Positions 1 to 5,184 of a DNA stretch of 17,605 nt are shown here, one piece after another; position 1 is the stretch's first letter; each line of letters opens with the position of its first letter. The translations under genes and the position numbers were made by a program. This stretch comes from Candidatus Nomurabacteria bacterium (lineage in GTDB: Bacteria > Patescibacteriota > Minisyncoccia > Phycocordibacterales > SBAW01): assembly GCA_943349675.1 (NCBI GenBank), contig CALQZN010000013.1, positions 1 through 17,605 of the forward strand, in the 5' to 3' direction. The notes under the pieces were generated by a model, which had not been told where the DNA came from, ran no database searches, and saw only the letters and a list, made by a program, of their open reading frames with translations.

Positions 1-176
1 GTGGTAAGTCGCCAAGCGGAGTACTTATGGAGATAGCCGAGCTGCCAAAGTCAGAGCATCCATTCTTTTTGGGAACTCAATATCATCCAGAGTTTCTCTC
101 GCGCCCACTTACCCCGCACCCGTTGTTTGTTGGCTTTTTAAAAGCAGCAAAAGAACGCTCGCTTGGTGGTAAATAA
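1..176 (+). CDS. pyrG: CTP synthase, C-terminal end (partial)
   Basis: This is the last 57 codons of a gene that enters from the left edge, read in the frame starting at base 3 and ending with TAA at 174-176. CTP synthase makes CTP from UTP, ATP and glutamine-derived ammonia in the cytosol. The visible part is the end of the class I glutamine amidotransferase domain. It contains the family signature GTQYHPEF, in which the His and Glu complete the Cys-His-Glu triad, followed by SRPLTPHPLFVGFLKAA, the usual end of PyrG. The catalytic Cys and the synthase domain lie outside the window. The CapA-like gene follows 11 nt later on the same strand, so the two are probably co-transcribed. Confidence 0.93.
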   Translation, partial: GKSPSGVLMEIAELPKSEHPFFLGTQYHPEFLSRPLTPHPLFVGFLKAAKERSLGGK

Positions 177-187
177 ATAACACGCAT

Positions 188-1177
188 ATGCCAGATGACC
201 CTAAACATCCGCTGTTTTGGGTAGCGCCACTGTTACTCGTGGTTGTTGTATTCTTTGTATGGGTAACTGGGGCGCCTATTTTTGGGATGGGGCGAGAGGA
301 GGTAAGGGTACAGGAAGTACCATCTGAGGCGCCCAAACTTTTGCCAACGCTTGCGACTGTACTGGTTGCGGGAGACATGATGTTTGACCGCAGTGTCCGT
401 ATGGCCATGGACGCTCAGGGAGGGGATTTTATATTTTCGTGTATTGCCGAGACGTTGCAAAGTGTCGACCTGGTTGTGGCAAATCTCGAAGGACCCATAA
501 CAAACAATGCGTCGGTGAGCGTTGGATCTGTCGTGGACACGCCAGAAAATTACACGTTTACCTTTGCGCCAGACACTGCAGCGCTACTGCGCCGGCACAA
601 TATTAAGCTTGTAAACCTCGGTAATAATCATATTTTAAATTTTGGCCAGTTGGGGGAAGATGCGACAAAAGAGTATTTGCGCGCCGCTGGGGTAGAGTAC
701 TTTGGTGACACTAAAAATAACACCGTTGCATATATTAATGTGCAGGGCGTACGGTTTGCGTTTATAAATTACAACGAGTTTGCGCCCGGTGGGTGGCGGG
801 GGAGTGCGTCAACAACACTTACTCAAATTAAAGAAGCGCGCATGCAAGGATTTTTGCCCGTGGTGTATACGCACTGGGGTGACGAGTACAAAACCACAGC
901 GCCAGAGCGGCTGCAGACACTTGCACGTCAATTTGTAGATGCTGGGGCAGAGATGATTATAGGCTCGCACCCGCACGTGGTCGAGCAATCAGAGCTATAC
1001 AGCGGCAAGCATATCTACTATTCGCTTGGCAATTTTGTTTTTGATCAATACTTTTTGCCGGAGGTGCGGCGGGGACTCTTGCTCTCCATTACTTTTGCGC
1101 CGCAAGGTGTGTTGTCGGTCACAGAAATCCCAACAATACTCAGTCGCGACCGCAGGGTGTGTGTGGCTACGCAATAA
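188..1177 (+). CDS. CapA-family membrane-anchored metallophosphatase-like protein
   Basis: A 329-aa protein of the CapA/PgsA (PGA_cap) family, a calcineurin-like metallophosphoesterase fold linked in other bacteria to capsule or poly-gamma-glutamate production. A single N-terminal membrane helix (about residues 11-27) should place the enzyme domain outside the cell. Metal-site motifs occur in order: GDMMFD (D63, D67), NLEG (N99, E101), NNH (N146-H148), THWG (H229), GSHPHV (H261, H263) and YSLGNFVFD near 278-286. The motif usually written NNHxxDxG reads NHILNFG, with Asn in place of Asp. No Shine-Dalgarno precedes the ATG; the spacer from the pyrG stop is ATAACACGCAT. Length is typical for the family. 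The substrate cannot be told from sequence. No capsule synthesis genes are adjacent, so a general envelope role is as likely as capsule synthesis. Confidence 0.88.
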   Translation: MPDDPKHPLFWVAPLLLVVVVFFVWVTGAPIFGMGREEVRVQEVPSEAPKLLPTLATVLVAGDMMFDRSVRMAMDAQGGDFIFSCIAETLQSVDLVVANLEGPITNNASVSVGSVVDTPENYTFTFAPDTAALLRRHNIKLVNLGNNHILNFGQLGEDATKEYLRAAGVEYFGDTKNNTVAYINVQGVRFAFINYNEFAPGGWRGSASTTLTQIKEARMQGFLPVVYTHWGDEYKTTAPERLQTLARQFVDAGAEMIIGSHPHVVEQSELYSGKHIYYSLGNFVFDQYFLPEVRRGLLLSITFAPQGVLSVTEIPTILSRDRRVCVATQ

Positions 1178-1180
1178 AAT

Positions 1181-1211
1181 AAAAAAACACCCCCGCTAGT
1201 ATGCGGGGGTG
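1181..1211 (-). terminator. Rho-independent terminator of the LuxR-like gene
   Basis: The stem CACCCCCGC (1188-1196) pairs with GCGGGGGTG (1203-1211) across a 6-nt loop. On the minus strand the stem is followed by a run of seven T (bases 1187-1181), placing it just after the stop of the minus-strand gene at 1216. On the plus strand a T run starts only about 9 nt after the stem, so it may also partly stop transcription from the CapA-like gene. Confidence 0.85.
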
Positions 1212-1215
1212 AGGG

Positions 1216-1929
1216 TCACTTTTTTGCCTGGTTTGCTAGTTGCCAGGCTTGTTTCATGATGTTGCGCTTAGTCGCTGGACTCTCTTTTGTCGGTATACCG
1301 AGGTTGGTGAAGAGATGGTTAAAAAGGACGTCGACAGACCCTCGCTGTATGCCCATAACAGCTGCTACTTCAGCTATGGATATGTCTGGGTTGTTGCCAA
1401 GTAGGACGGCGAGTTGTTTCTGTCTGGCCCTGTGCAGGGTGGGGATTTTTTTGGCAACCTCTTGAATGTCAACGGAGGCGGCAGTAGGGTTTGGATTTTC
1501 TCCCACACGAGTGAGGTAGTCCCGGTTGTAGTGACCAAAGTGTATCTCCCCACCAGTTCGTCCGCTGGAGCCGGGGATACAATATTCGCTAGATATTTCG
1601 GCGGACATTGGCCTCTTTTCCGAATATCCTATTCCCGATGGAGAGTAGTCTTTTTGCCGTCGAGCAACAGCACCTTTTGTGGTATGGAAGTCGCAAAAAC
1701 CTGTTTGTGGGTTGGTGCTGTGAGCCAGCTCATCAGTGTGCCCTTGGCTTATGCAGGCGGTGCATAGCCGTAGGGGTGATGCACACTGTGTTCTGCAGCA
1801 GCTCTGTAGATTGCGTTGGTATGCACTGGTTATCCCGGTACAGTTTATGGGGTTGATATGCGCCCCAATTGCGGGGCAATGGTGCCAACCACTAGGTGCC
1901 GGGGGGACAGACCCTTTACTTGCTGGCAT
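1216..1929 (-). CDS. Cys/His-rich protein with C-terminal LuxR-like helix-turn-helix
   Basis: A 237-aa probable transcription regulator of unrecognised family. Residues about 30-82 form a Cys/His cluster (C30, C44, C45, C49, C56-x2-C59, C79-x2-H82) that looks like a zinc-binding module. A polar linker follows (about 85-150). Residues about 155-220 resemble the GerE/LuxR DNA-binding domain: a helix ending QLAVLLG, then ISIAEVAAVMGIQRGSVDVL as the helix-turn-helix, then FTNLGIP as the last helix start. There is no receiver, PAS or autoinducer domain, so the signal may be sensed by the metal/thiol module (inference). The start is fixed by AGGAGG six bases before ATG. It is transcribed alone, from a promoter at 2008-1981 to the terminator at 1211-1181. 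No membrane segment is visible. Confidence 0.75.
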   Translation of the reverse strand: MPASKGSVPPAPSGWHHCPAIGAHINPINCTGITSAYQRNLQSCCRTQCASPLRLCTACISQGHTDELAHSTNPQTGFCDFHTTKGAVARRQKDYSPSGIGYSEKRPMSAEISSEYCIPGSSGRTGGEIHFGHYNRDYLTRVGENPNPTAASVDIQEVAKKIPTLHRARQKQLAVLLGNNPDISIAEVAAVMGIQRGSVDVLFNHLFTNLGIPTKESPATKRNIMKQAWQLANQAKK

Positions 1930-1946
1930 GGTAGTCCTCCTATGTT

Positions 1947-1974
1947 TAGACCTGTCAAAGGTCGCCTAGGTCTA
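1947..1974 (-). promoter_or_regulatory. Inverted repeat in the leader of the LuxR-like gene
   Basis: TAGACCT (1947-1953) and AGGTCTA (1968-1974) are perfect 7-bp arms around a 14-nt centre that contains a further copy of AGGTC. The repeat lies between the predicted start of transcription (about 1974 on the minus strand) and the Shine-Dalgarno at 1941-1936. It could be an operator, possibly for autoregulation, or an RNA hairpin limiting access to the ribosome site. The choice cannot be made from sequence. Confidence 0.4.
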
Positions 1975-1980
1975 GTGGGC

Positions 1981-2008
1981 AGTATGCCGTGTTTTGTAAA
2001 GATTGCAA
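1981..2008 (-). promoter_or_regulatory. Possible sigma-70-type promoter of the LuxR-like gene
   Basis: On the minus strand TTGCAA (2008-2003) and CATACT (1986-1981) are separated by 16 bp. Predicted transcription would start near 1974, giving a leader of about 45 nt with a Shine-Dalgarno. Both hexamers are imperfect. Confidence 0.4.
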
Positions 2009-2043
2009 TTGGATAGAACTTACGCAGTAGGAGCCCTTATAAT

Positions 2044-2079
2044 AAAAAATCCCCCGACACTTTGGTTGGGGGATTTTTT
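2044..2079. terminator. Bidirectional Rho-independent terminator
   Basis: TCCCCC (2050-2055) pairs with GGGGGA (2068-2073), flanked by AAAAAA on the left and TTTTTT on the right, so T runs follow the stem on both strands. On the minus strand it sits 19 nt after the stop of the membrane protein gene at 2098 and separates it from the regulator gene. Confidence 0.85.
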
Positions 2080-2097
2080 GGGTAGGTTAGGGAATAT

Positions 2098-2481
2098 TTA
2101 TACCAAGTACCCGAGCCACGAGAGGTACACGCCAATGAGGGCGGTAAAGCCACCAGCCCAGGGGATAAGTTTAGATTTAACAGTCCAGTCGCCAGCTTTG
2201 TCTGCCAACTTTGGTGCGATAGTAAGTATTGCGCCTTTTACAAAAAGTCCCCATCCGAGCAAGCTTATAACAATTTCCGGCAATGTCCCCCAGGTATTGT
2301 GTGCACCGATGTGTGCGGCGCCTGCGCCAACAGCCATCATGCCAAATACAAGTGTGGCAAACTTTTCTTTTTCTAAGTCGCGATAGATTTTGATGTAGTA
2401 GCCACGGCTAACAAAAATACCAATACCAACTGCAAGGATCGTTGGGCCCCATATTTGCGCAAGAAATAGCGTTGTCTCCAT
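2098..2481 (-). CDS. Conserved small membrane protein, four helices, unknown function
   Basis: A 127-aa integral membrane protein. Four hydrophobic segments are visible, at about residues 5-25, 42-62, 68-92 and 106-126. The first is followed by a positive, Tyr-rich loop (SRGYYIKIYRDLEKEKF). Two His residues (AHIGAHNTW, near residues 57-61) lie at the end of the second helix, and the second loop carries a KLADKAGDW segment. The pattern recalls small hypothetical membrane proteins I associate with Parcubacteria, but I cannot assign a function. No Shine-Dalgarno is seen before the ATG, and the upstream 140 bp hold no clear promoter for this strand. The gene stands alone between a terminator and the divergent tRNA promoter. 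Confidence 0.75.
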   Translation of the reverse strand: METTLFLAQIWGPTILAVGIGIFVSRGYYIKIYRDLEKEKFATLVFGMMAVGAGAAHIGAHNTWGTLPEIVISLLGWGLFVKGAILTIAPKLADKAGDWTVKSKLIPWAGGFTALIGVYLSWLGYLV

Positions 2482-2560
2482 ATACTAAATGTCGTTTACG
2501 TACGGTTAATAACTAATACTGTAATCTTACCACTGCTTTTTAGGTAGAGGAGTTCTGTGC

Positions 2561-2589
2561 TTGAAATAAGGGCATTTTCTCGCTATGAT
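2561..2589 (+). promoter_or_regulatory. Promoter of tRNA-Gln
   Basis: TTGAAA (2561-2566) and TATGAT (2584-2589) are spaced by 17 bp, a good sigma-70-type match. Transcription would start near 2596, leaving a 5' leader of about 24 nt ahead of the tRNA for RNase P to remove. Confidence 0.65.
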
Positions 2590-2619
2590 GCGCCTACGTT
2601 GCGGTTTTTGCCGTAATAT

Positions 2620-2690
2620 TGCGGGATCATCTAGCGGTAGGATGCGACTCTCTGAAAGTCGTCACCTTGGTTCGAATCCAAGTCCCGCAG
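2620..2690 (+). tRNA. tRNA-Gln (anticodon CUG)
   Basis: A full cloverleaf can be folded by hand. The acceptor stem TGCGGGA/TCCCGCA gives U1-A72. The D stem is ATCT/GGAT, the anticodon stem CGACT/AGTCG encloses the loop CTCTGAA with anticodon CTG (codon CAG), the variable loop has four bases, and the T arm is CTTGG-TTCGAAT-CCAAG. The weak U1-A72 pair and discriminator G73 are known glutamine identity elements, which support both the start and the amino acid. The 3' CCA is not encoded (GCA follows), so a CCA-adding enzyme would be needed. Confidence 0.93.
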
Positions 2691-2706
2691 CAAGCGCGCA
2701 GATGGC

Positions 2707-2731
2707 CACCCGCAAGTTTAACTTGCGGGTG
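2707..2731. repeat. 25-nt near-perfect inverted repeat after tRNA-Gln
   Basis: CACCCGCAAGTT (2707-2718) is followed by one T and then its exact reverse complement (2720-2731). It starts 16 nt after the tRNA. No T run follows, so it is not a standard terminator. It could protect or help process the tRNA 3' end, or bind a protein. Confidence 0.6.
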
Positions 2732-2758
2732 TTCAAACTAGTAGATATTGTAAAAAAT

Positions 2759-2786
2759 AAAAAGCGAGCTGGTGGCTCGCTTTTTT
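2759..2786. terminator. Bidirectional terminator between tRNA-Gln and the HAD gene
   Basis: AAAAAGCGAGC (2759-2769) and GCTCGCTTTTT (2775-2785) form an 11-bp stem with a 5-nt loop and a T run on either strand. It ends the convergent transcripts of tRNA-Gln (+) and the HAD-like gene (-), whose stop lies 3 nt away. Confidence 0.88.
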
Positions 2787-2789
2787 GGG

Positions 2790-3275
2790 TTACAGCGTGC
2801 GCAGGAGTATGTCCAGATCACACCATGATGTGACGCGCACAGCGCCCTCTGGTTGCAGCTCGCCCTCGCGTCGATCGAAAAAAATACGGTAAGGTACAAC
2901 CATTTCAAGGCTTGCCAGCGCGGCCGGTGTGTCATCGACAAAAACGTCTGGCTTCAGCCTCTGTTCGCGGCACAGCTCGCCCTTTTTGGATGGGCTGTCG
3001 CAAAAGTGGAGGCAGTTCTTGGGTACCCCGGTGATTTGCCAAAAGTGCCAATACTCAAGCCAAGACAGTATCCGATCCCGCATTTCTGCGTCTGTCGCAG
3101 CCGAAACAAGGCAGACATGCGGGAACTTTGCCAGCGTGTTGCGCATTTGTATGAGAGGAGCTACTGGCAAGATTTCTGCATCGGGCTGTAACTTGAGAGC
3201 CGCCCACATGTCTGGGGTGATGCGGGTCGGCACGTTTATGATGACGCCGCCTACGTCCACGCCAATGCTTTGCAT
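2790..3275 (-). CDS. HAD-superfamily hydrolase-like protein
   Basis: A 161-aa cytosolic protein with the HAD (haloacid dehalogenase-like) motifs: motif I DVGGVI with nucleophile D7, motif II Ser in VSAAT (S58), a Lys around K97-K98 for motif III, and motif IV DVFVDDT (D110, D114, D115). The residue two after the nucleophile is Gly rather than the Asp general acid of most HAD phosphatases, as also occurs in members with DLGNV-type motifs. No large cap domain fits in this length; the short helical part near residues 60-85 would be a minimal cap. The start is set by AAGGAGA eight bases before ATG. The substrate is unknown. It is transcribed alone, from a promoter at 3352-3324. Confidence 0.78.
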   Translation of the reverse strand: MQSIGVDVGGVIINVPTRITPDMWAALKLQPDAEILPVAPLIQMRNTLAKFPHVCLVSAATDAEMRDRILSWLEYWHFWQITGVPKNCLHFCDSPSKKGELCREQRLKPDVFVDDTPAALASLEMVVPYRIFFDRREGELQPEGAVRVTSWCDLDILLRTL

Positions 3276-3296
3276 CGAGTCATCTCCTTGCTTTGA

Positions 3297-3314
3297 GTGA
3301 TCTCAAAAGATCAC
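3297..3314. promoter_or_regulatory. Palindrome at the transcription start of the HAD gene
   Basis: GTGATCT (3297-3303) and AGATCAC (3308-3314) are perfect 7-bp arms around CAAA. They lie just after the -10 box on the minus strand, at the predicted start of transcription (about 3317), and before the Shine-Dalgarno. That is a usual place for a repressor operator, though a small RNA hairpin is possible. Confidence 0.45.
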
Positions 3315-3323
3315 GCTGCACTA

Positions 3324-3352
3324 GTCATACAAAGTATTTGGCCAAAACACAA
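3324..3352 (-). promoter_or_regulatory. Possible promoter of the HAD gene
   Basis: On the minus strand TTGTGT (3352-3347) and TATGAC (3329-3324) are separated by 17 bp. The leader to ATG at 3275 would be about 42 nt and contains the 3297-3314 palindrome and the Shine-Dalgarno. Confidence 0.4.
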
Positions 3353-3596
3353 GCGGCATAATTCTAAATCTCTGACCTTTTCCTAATCTACTGGATACAC
3401 TGCACGCAGTTTGGTAGTCTTTAGTATATGGAAATCAAAAAAATGATGGTCGCGGGGACGCGTGGTGCGGGGCTTAATGTACGCAATGTTGCGGGCAGTG
3501 CACCACAAACTTACCGAGCGAGGCGTGTATGTGCTAATGTTCTGCAGAACATTAGAATAAGAAATATTAAAAAAATTCAACTCTGAAATGATATAC
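3353..3596. other. Gene-poor stretch rich in inverted repeats
   Basis: No convincing protein gene is seen here. The stretch holds CGCG-GGGA-CGCG (3451-3462), GTGGTGC/GCACCAC arms (3462-3468 and 3500-3506) enclosing a CGCAATGTTGCG hairpin (3482-3493), and the perfect palindrome at 3534-3555. A 52-codon open frame (3428-3586, +) crosses these repeats but has no ribosome site or recognisable sequence. The nested repeats could be a structured RNA or a relic of a small repeat element. Confidence 0.4.
3534..3555. repeat. Perfect 22-bp palindrome
   Basis: CTAATGTTCTG (3534-3544) is followed at once by its exact reverse complement (3545-3555), with no spacer. Its core is GTTC-TGCA-GAAC. With no loop and no T run it suits a dimeric DNA-binding protein better than a terminator. 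The nearest downstream promoter is that of the damaged Gmad2 gene, about 42 bp away. Confidence 0.6.
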
Positions 3597-3626
3597 TTGT
3601 TATATACAAAATAAGCACAGTATATT
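3597..3626 (+). promoter_or_regulatory. Promoter ahead of the Gmad2 remnant
   Basis: TTGTTA (3597-3602) and TATATT (3621-3626) are separated by 18 bp. The -10 ends 7 nt before the ATG at 3634, the same leaderless arrangement as other genes in this window. An inverted repeat ATAAGCAC/GTGCTTAT (3611-3618 and 3628-3635) flanks the -10 and could be an operator. Confidence 0.4.
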
Positions 3627-3633
3627 CGTGCTT

Positions 3634-3869
3634 ATGGGTTTTGTGGTCCTGTTTTTACTAATGTGGATAGTGTTCCCCAAGAGCACGTAATCGCCCCCGC
3701 ACAAGCACAAGGCGAGTGGATGACAGAAAACTTCGTACCGTTTAAGGTTGAGCTCACAGTGCCACAAACCTACATAGGCCCTGCAACGCTGGTGTTGCAC
3801 AAAGACAACCCCTCGGGTCTCCCCGATCATGAGGCGTCTGTGTCCTTTCCTATCACCATAGAGTACTAA
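3634..3869 (+). pseudogene. Damaged small protein with a C-terminal half of a Gmad2 domain
   Basis: Bases 3615-3869 in one frame encode a sequence ending in IAPAQAQGEWMTENFVPF, a stretch with TLVLHKDNPSGLP, and ITIEY. These match my memory of the second half of Gmad2, an Ig-like domain of spore-germination and many Parcubacterial secreted proteins. The first half (the usual FFEASFPV part) is missing. This frame has no ATG; its only early start is a GTG at 3663 without a ribosome site. In another frame, ATG at 3634 begins an 18-residue hydrophobic peptide (MGFVVLFLLMWIV, then FPKST) that stops at 3690, placed correctly behind a promoter. A -1 shift near 3670-3690 would join a signal/anchor to the half domain. 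I read this as a frameshifted, shortened pseudogene. A real small gene starting at GTG 3663 or a programmed shift are alternatives. Confidence 0.55.
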
Positions 3870-3883
3870 GTGCCAAGGTGGTG

Positions 3884-3889
3884 TATACT
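3884..3889 (+). promoter_or_regulatory. Possible -10 box for glutamate dehydrogenase
   Basis: TATACT lies 46 nt before the ATG at 3936. No good -35 is seen 16-18 bp upstream. The leader of about 40 nt includes the AAGGGG ribosome site, so this gene would be translated in the ordinary way. Confidence 0.4.
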
Positions 3890-3935
3890 GGCCCGTACTG
3901 TTTTCTGTATTACCAAAACTAAGGGGTATTTCCGT

Positions 3936-5162
3936 ATGAATCAATTCCAAAGTGCACTCGAGCAGTTGGGCCGCGCAGTGGTAGTTAAACCTTTTGACTC
4001 TACACTTATTGAGCGTCTTTCGGTGCCCGAGCGTGAGGTGCGTGTGTCCATACCGGTGTTGATGGATGATGGTACTACAAAACTATTTGAAGGGTATCGT
4101 GTGCAGCATTCGAGTTTGCGCGGGCCATACAAAGGTGGCATCCGCTACCACGAACAAGCGGACAATAATGAAGTACGCGCGCTGGCGTTTTGGATGACGC
4201 TCAAGTGTGCGATTGCAAACATCCCTATGGGTGGTGGCAAAGGCGGTGTGACGGTTAATCCAAAATTACTTTCCAAAACAGAACTCGAGCGTTTGTCTCG
4301 TGGGTTTGTGCGCATGCTGTACCCAGTGTTTGGTCCGCATGTAGACGTGCCTGCGCCGGACGTGAATACAACACCCGAGATTTTAGGTTGGATGGCAGAT
4401 GAGTACGCATTGCTTACGGGCGATACTACAGGCGCCGCGTTTACTGGCAAGCCGGTGGGTAGGGGTGGATCAGAGGGCCGTGGGCAGGCCACAGGTATGG
4501 GTGGTTTTTATGTGTTCGAGGCGCTTAAAGAGTTTCTACACTTGCCGGGTGAATGCCGGGTTGTGGTGCAGGGGATGGGCAACGTGGGCGGCAATGCAGC
4601 GTCGATATTTCAAAAACATGGGCACAAAATAATTGCAATTTCCGACTCCAGGGGTGGCATTGTAAACGAGTCTGGGCTCGATATAGCGGCAGTAGAGGCA
4701 TATAAAAAAGAAACAGGAACGTTGGTTGGGTTCCCAGGTAGCCGCACAATATCGAATACAGAACTGTTGGAGTTGCTGTGTGATGTGCTCATTCCTGCGG
4801 CGCTTGAAAATCAAATTACAAAAGAGAACGCTTCTCGTATACAAACCAAACTCGTGCTCGAATTGGCAAATGGCCCTACTACTCCCGAGGCAGACGATAT
4901 ACTACTTGCACGCGGCATCCCCGTTATCCCCGATATTTTGGCAAATGCTGGTGGAGTAGTTGTATCTACGTTTGAGTGGGAACAGAATTTAAAAAACGAA
5001 CATTGGACAGAAGAAGTGGTGCTGCAAAAATTGCAGCAGCTGCTTGCAAAAGAGGCTGTGCATGTATGGAAGCATGCAACAGAACTTAAAACCGACCTGC
5101 GTCGCGCGGCGTTTGTTGTTGCACTGTCGCGACTAGATGCGACTCTCCGCAAAGCACAGTAA
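3936..5162 (+). CDS. gdhA: Glutamate dehydrogenase (Glu/Leu/Phe/Val dehydrogenase family)
   Basis: A 408-aa cytosolic enzyme that interconverts glutamate and 2-oxoglutarate plus ammonia with NAD(P). The length is normal for the hexameric bacterial type. The substrate-binding domain shows GPYKGGIRYH (K66), MTLKCA (K90), PMGGGKGG with the catalytic Lys K102, and PAPDVNT with D142. The Rossmann domain starts near residue 207 with GMGNVGG (G213, G215, G218), and its second strand ends AISDSRGG (D237). The Asp at this place fits NAD use, but that is only suggestive. The start is ATG 3936, with AAGGGG nine bases upstream; the reading frame stays open to 3870, but that extra part is leader. The enzyme links nitrogen and carbon metabolism, which is noteworthy in a lineage usually poor in amino-acid metabolism. 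Confidence 0.96.
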   Translation: MNQFQSALEQLGRAVVVKPFDSTLIERLSVPEREVRVSIPVLMDDGTTKLFEGYRVQHSSLRGPYKGGIRYHEQADNNEVRALAFWMTLKCAIANIPMGGGKGGVTVNPKLLSKTELERLSRGFVRMLYPVFGPHVDVPAPDVNTTPEILGWMADEYALLTGDTTGAAFTGKPVGRGGSEGRGQATGMGGFYVFEALKEFLHLPGECRVVVQGMGNVGGNAASIFQKHGHKIIAISDSRGGIVNESGLDIAAVEAYKKETGTLVGFPGSRTISNTELLELLCDVLIPAALENQITKENASRIQTKLVLELANGPTTPEADDILLARGIPVIPDILANAGGVVVSTFEWEQNLKNEHWTEEVVLQKLQQLLAKEAVHVWKHATELKTDLRRAAFVVALSRLDATLRKAQ

Positions 5163-5168
5163 AGGTTT

Positions 5169-5177
5169 GCTATACTA
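5169..5177 (+). promoter_or_regulatory. Extended -10 promoter of the VIT transporter gene
   Basis: TG-C-TATACT is an extended -10 element. The -10 hexamer (5172-5177) ends 7 nt before ATG 5185, so transcription should start at or next to the A of the ATG. No Shine-Dalgarno and no good -35 are present. It overlaps the region just after the gdhA stop. Confidence 0.6.
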
Positions 5178-5184
5178 ATATCAC

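Noticed and set aside
2621..2689. First reading of the tRNA with acceptor starting at 2621 and a final G-U pair.
   Set aside because: That fold leaves the D arm and anticodon arm out of register. Starting at T2620 gives all arms the right length, U1-A72 and discriminator G73, which fit tRNA-Gln.
3428..3586. A 52-codon plus-strand open frame rich in Arg and Lys.
   Set aside because: It has no ribosome site, no clear promoter and no recognisable sequence, and it crosses several inverted repeats including the 22-bp palindrome. It is better read as non-coding.
3870..3935. N-terminal extension of glutamate dehydrogenase from the open frame start at 3870.
   Set aside because: The extension overlaps the TATACT box and the AAGGGG ribosome site; ATG 3936 gives the normal family length.
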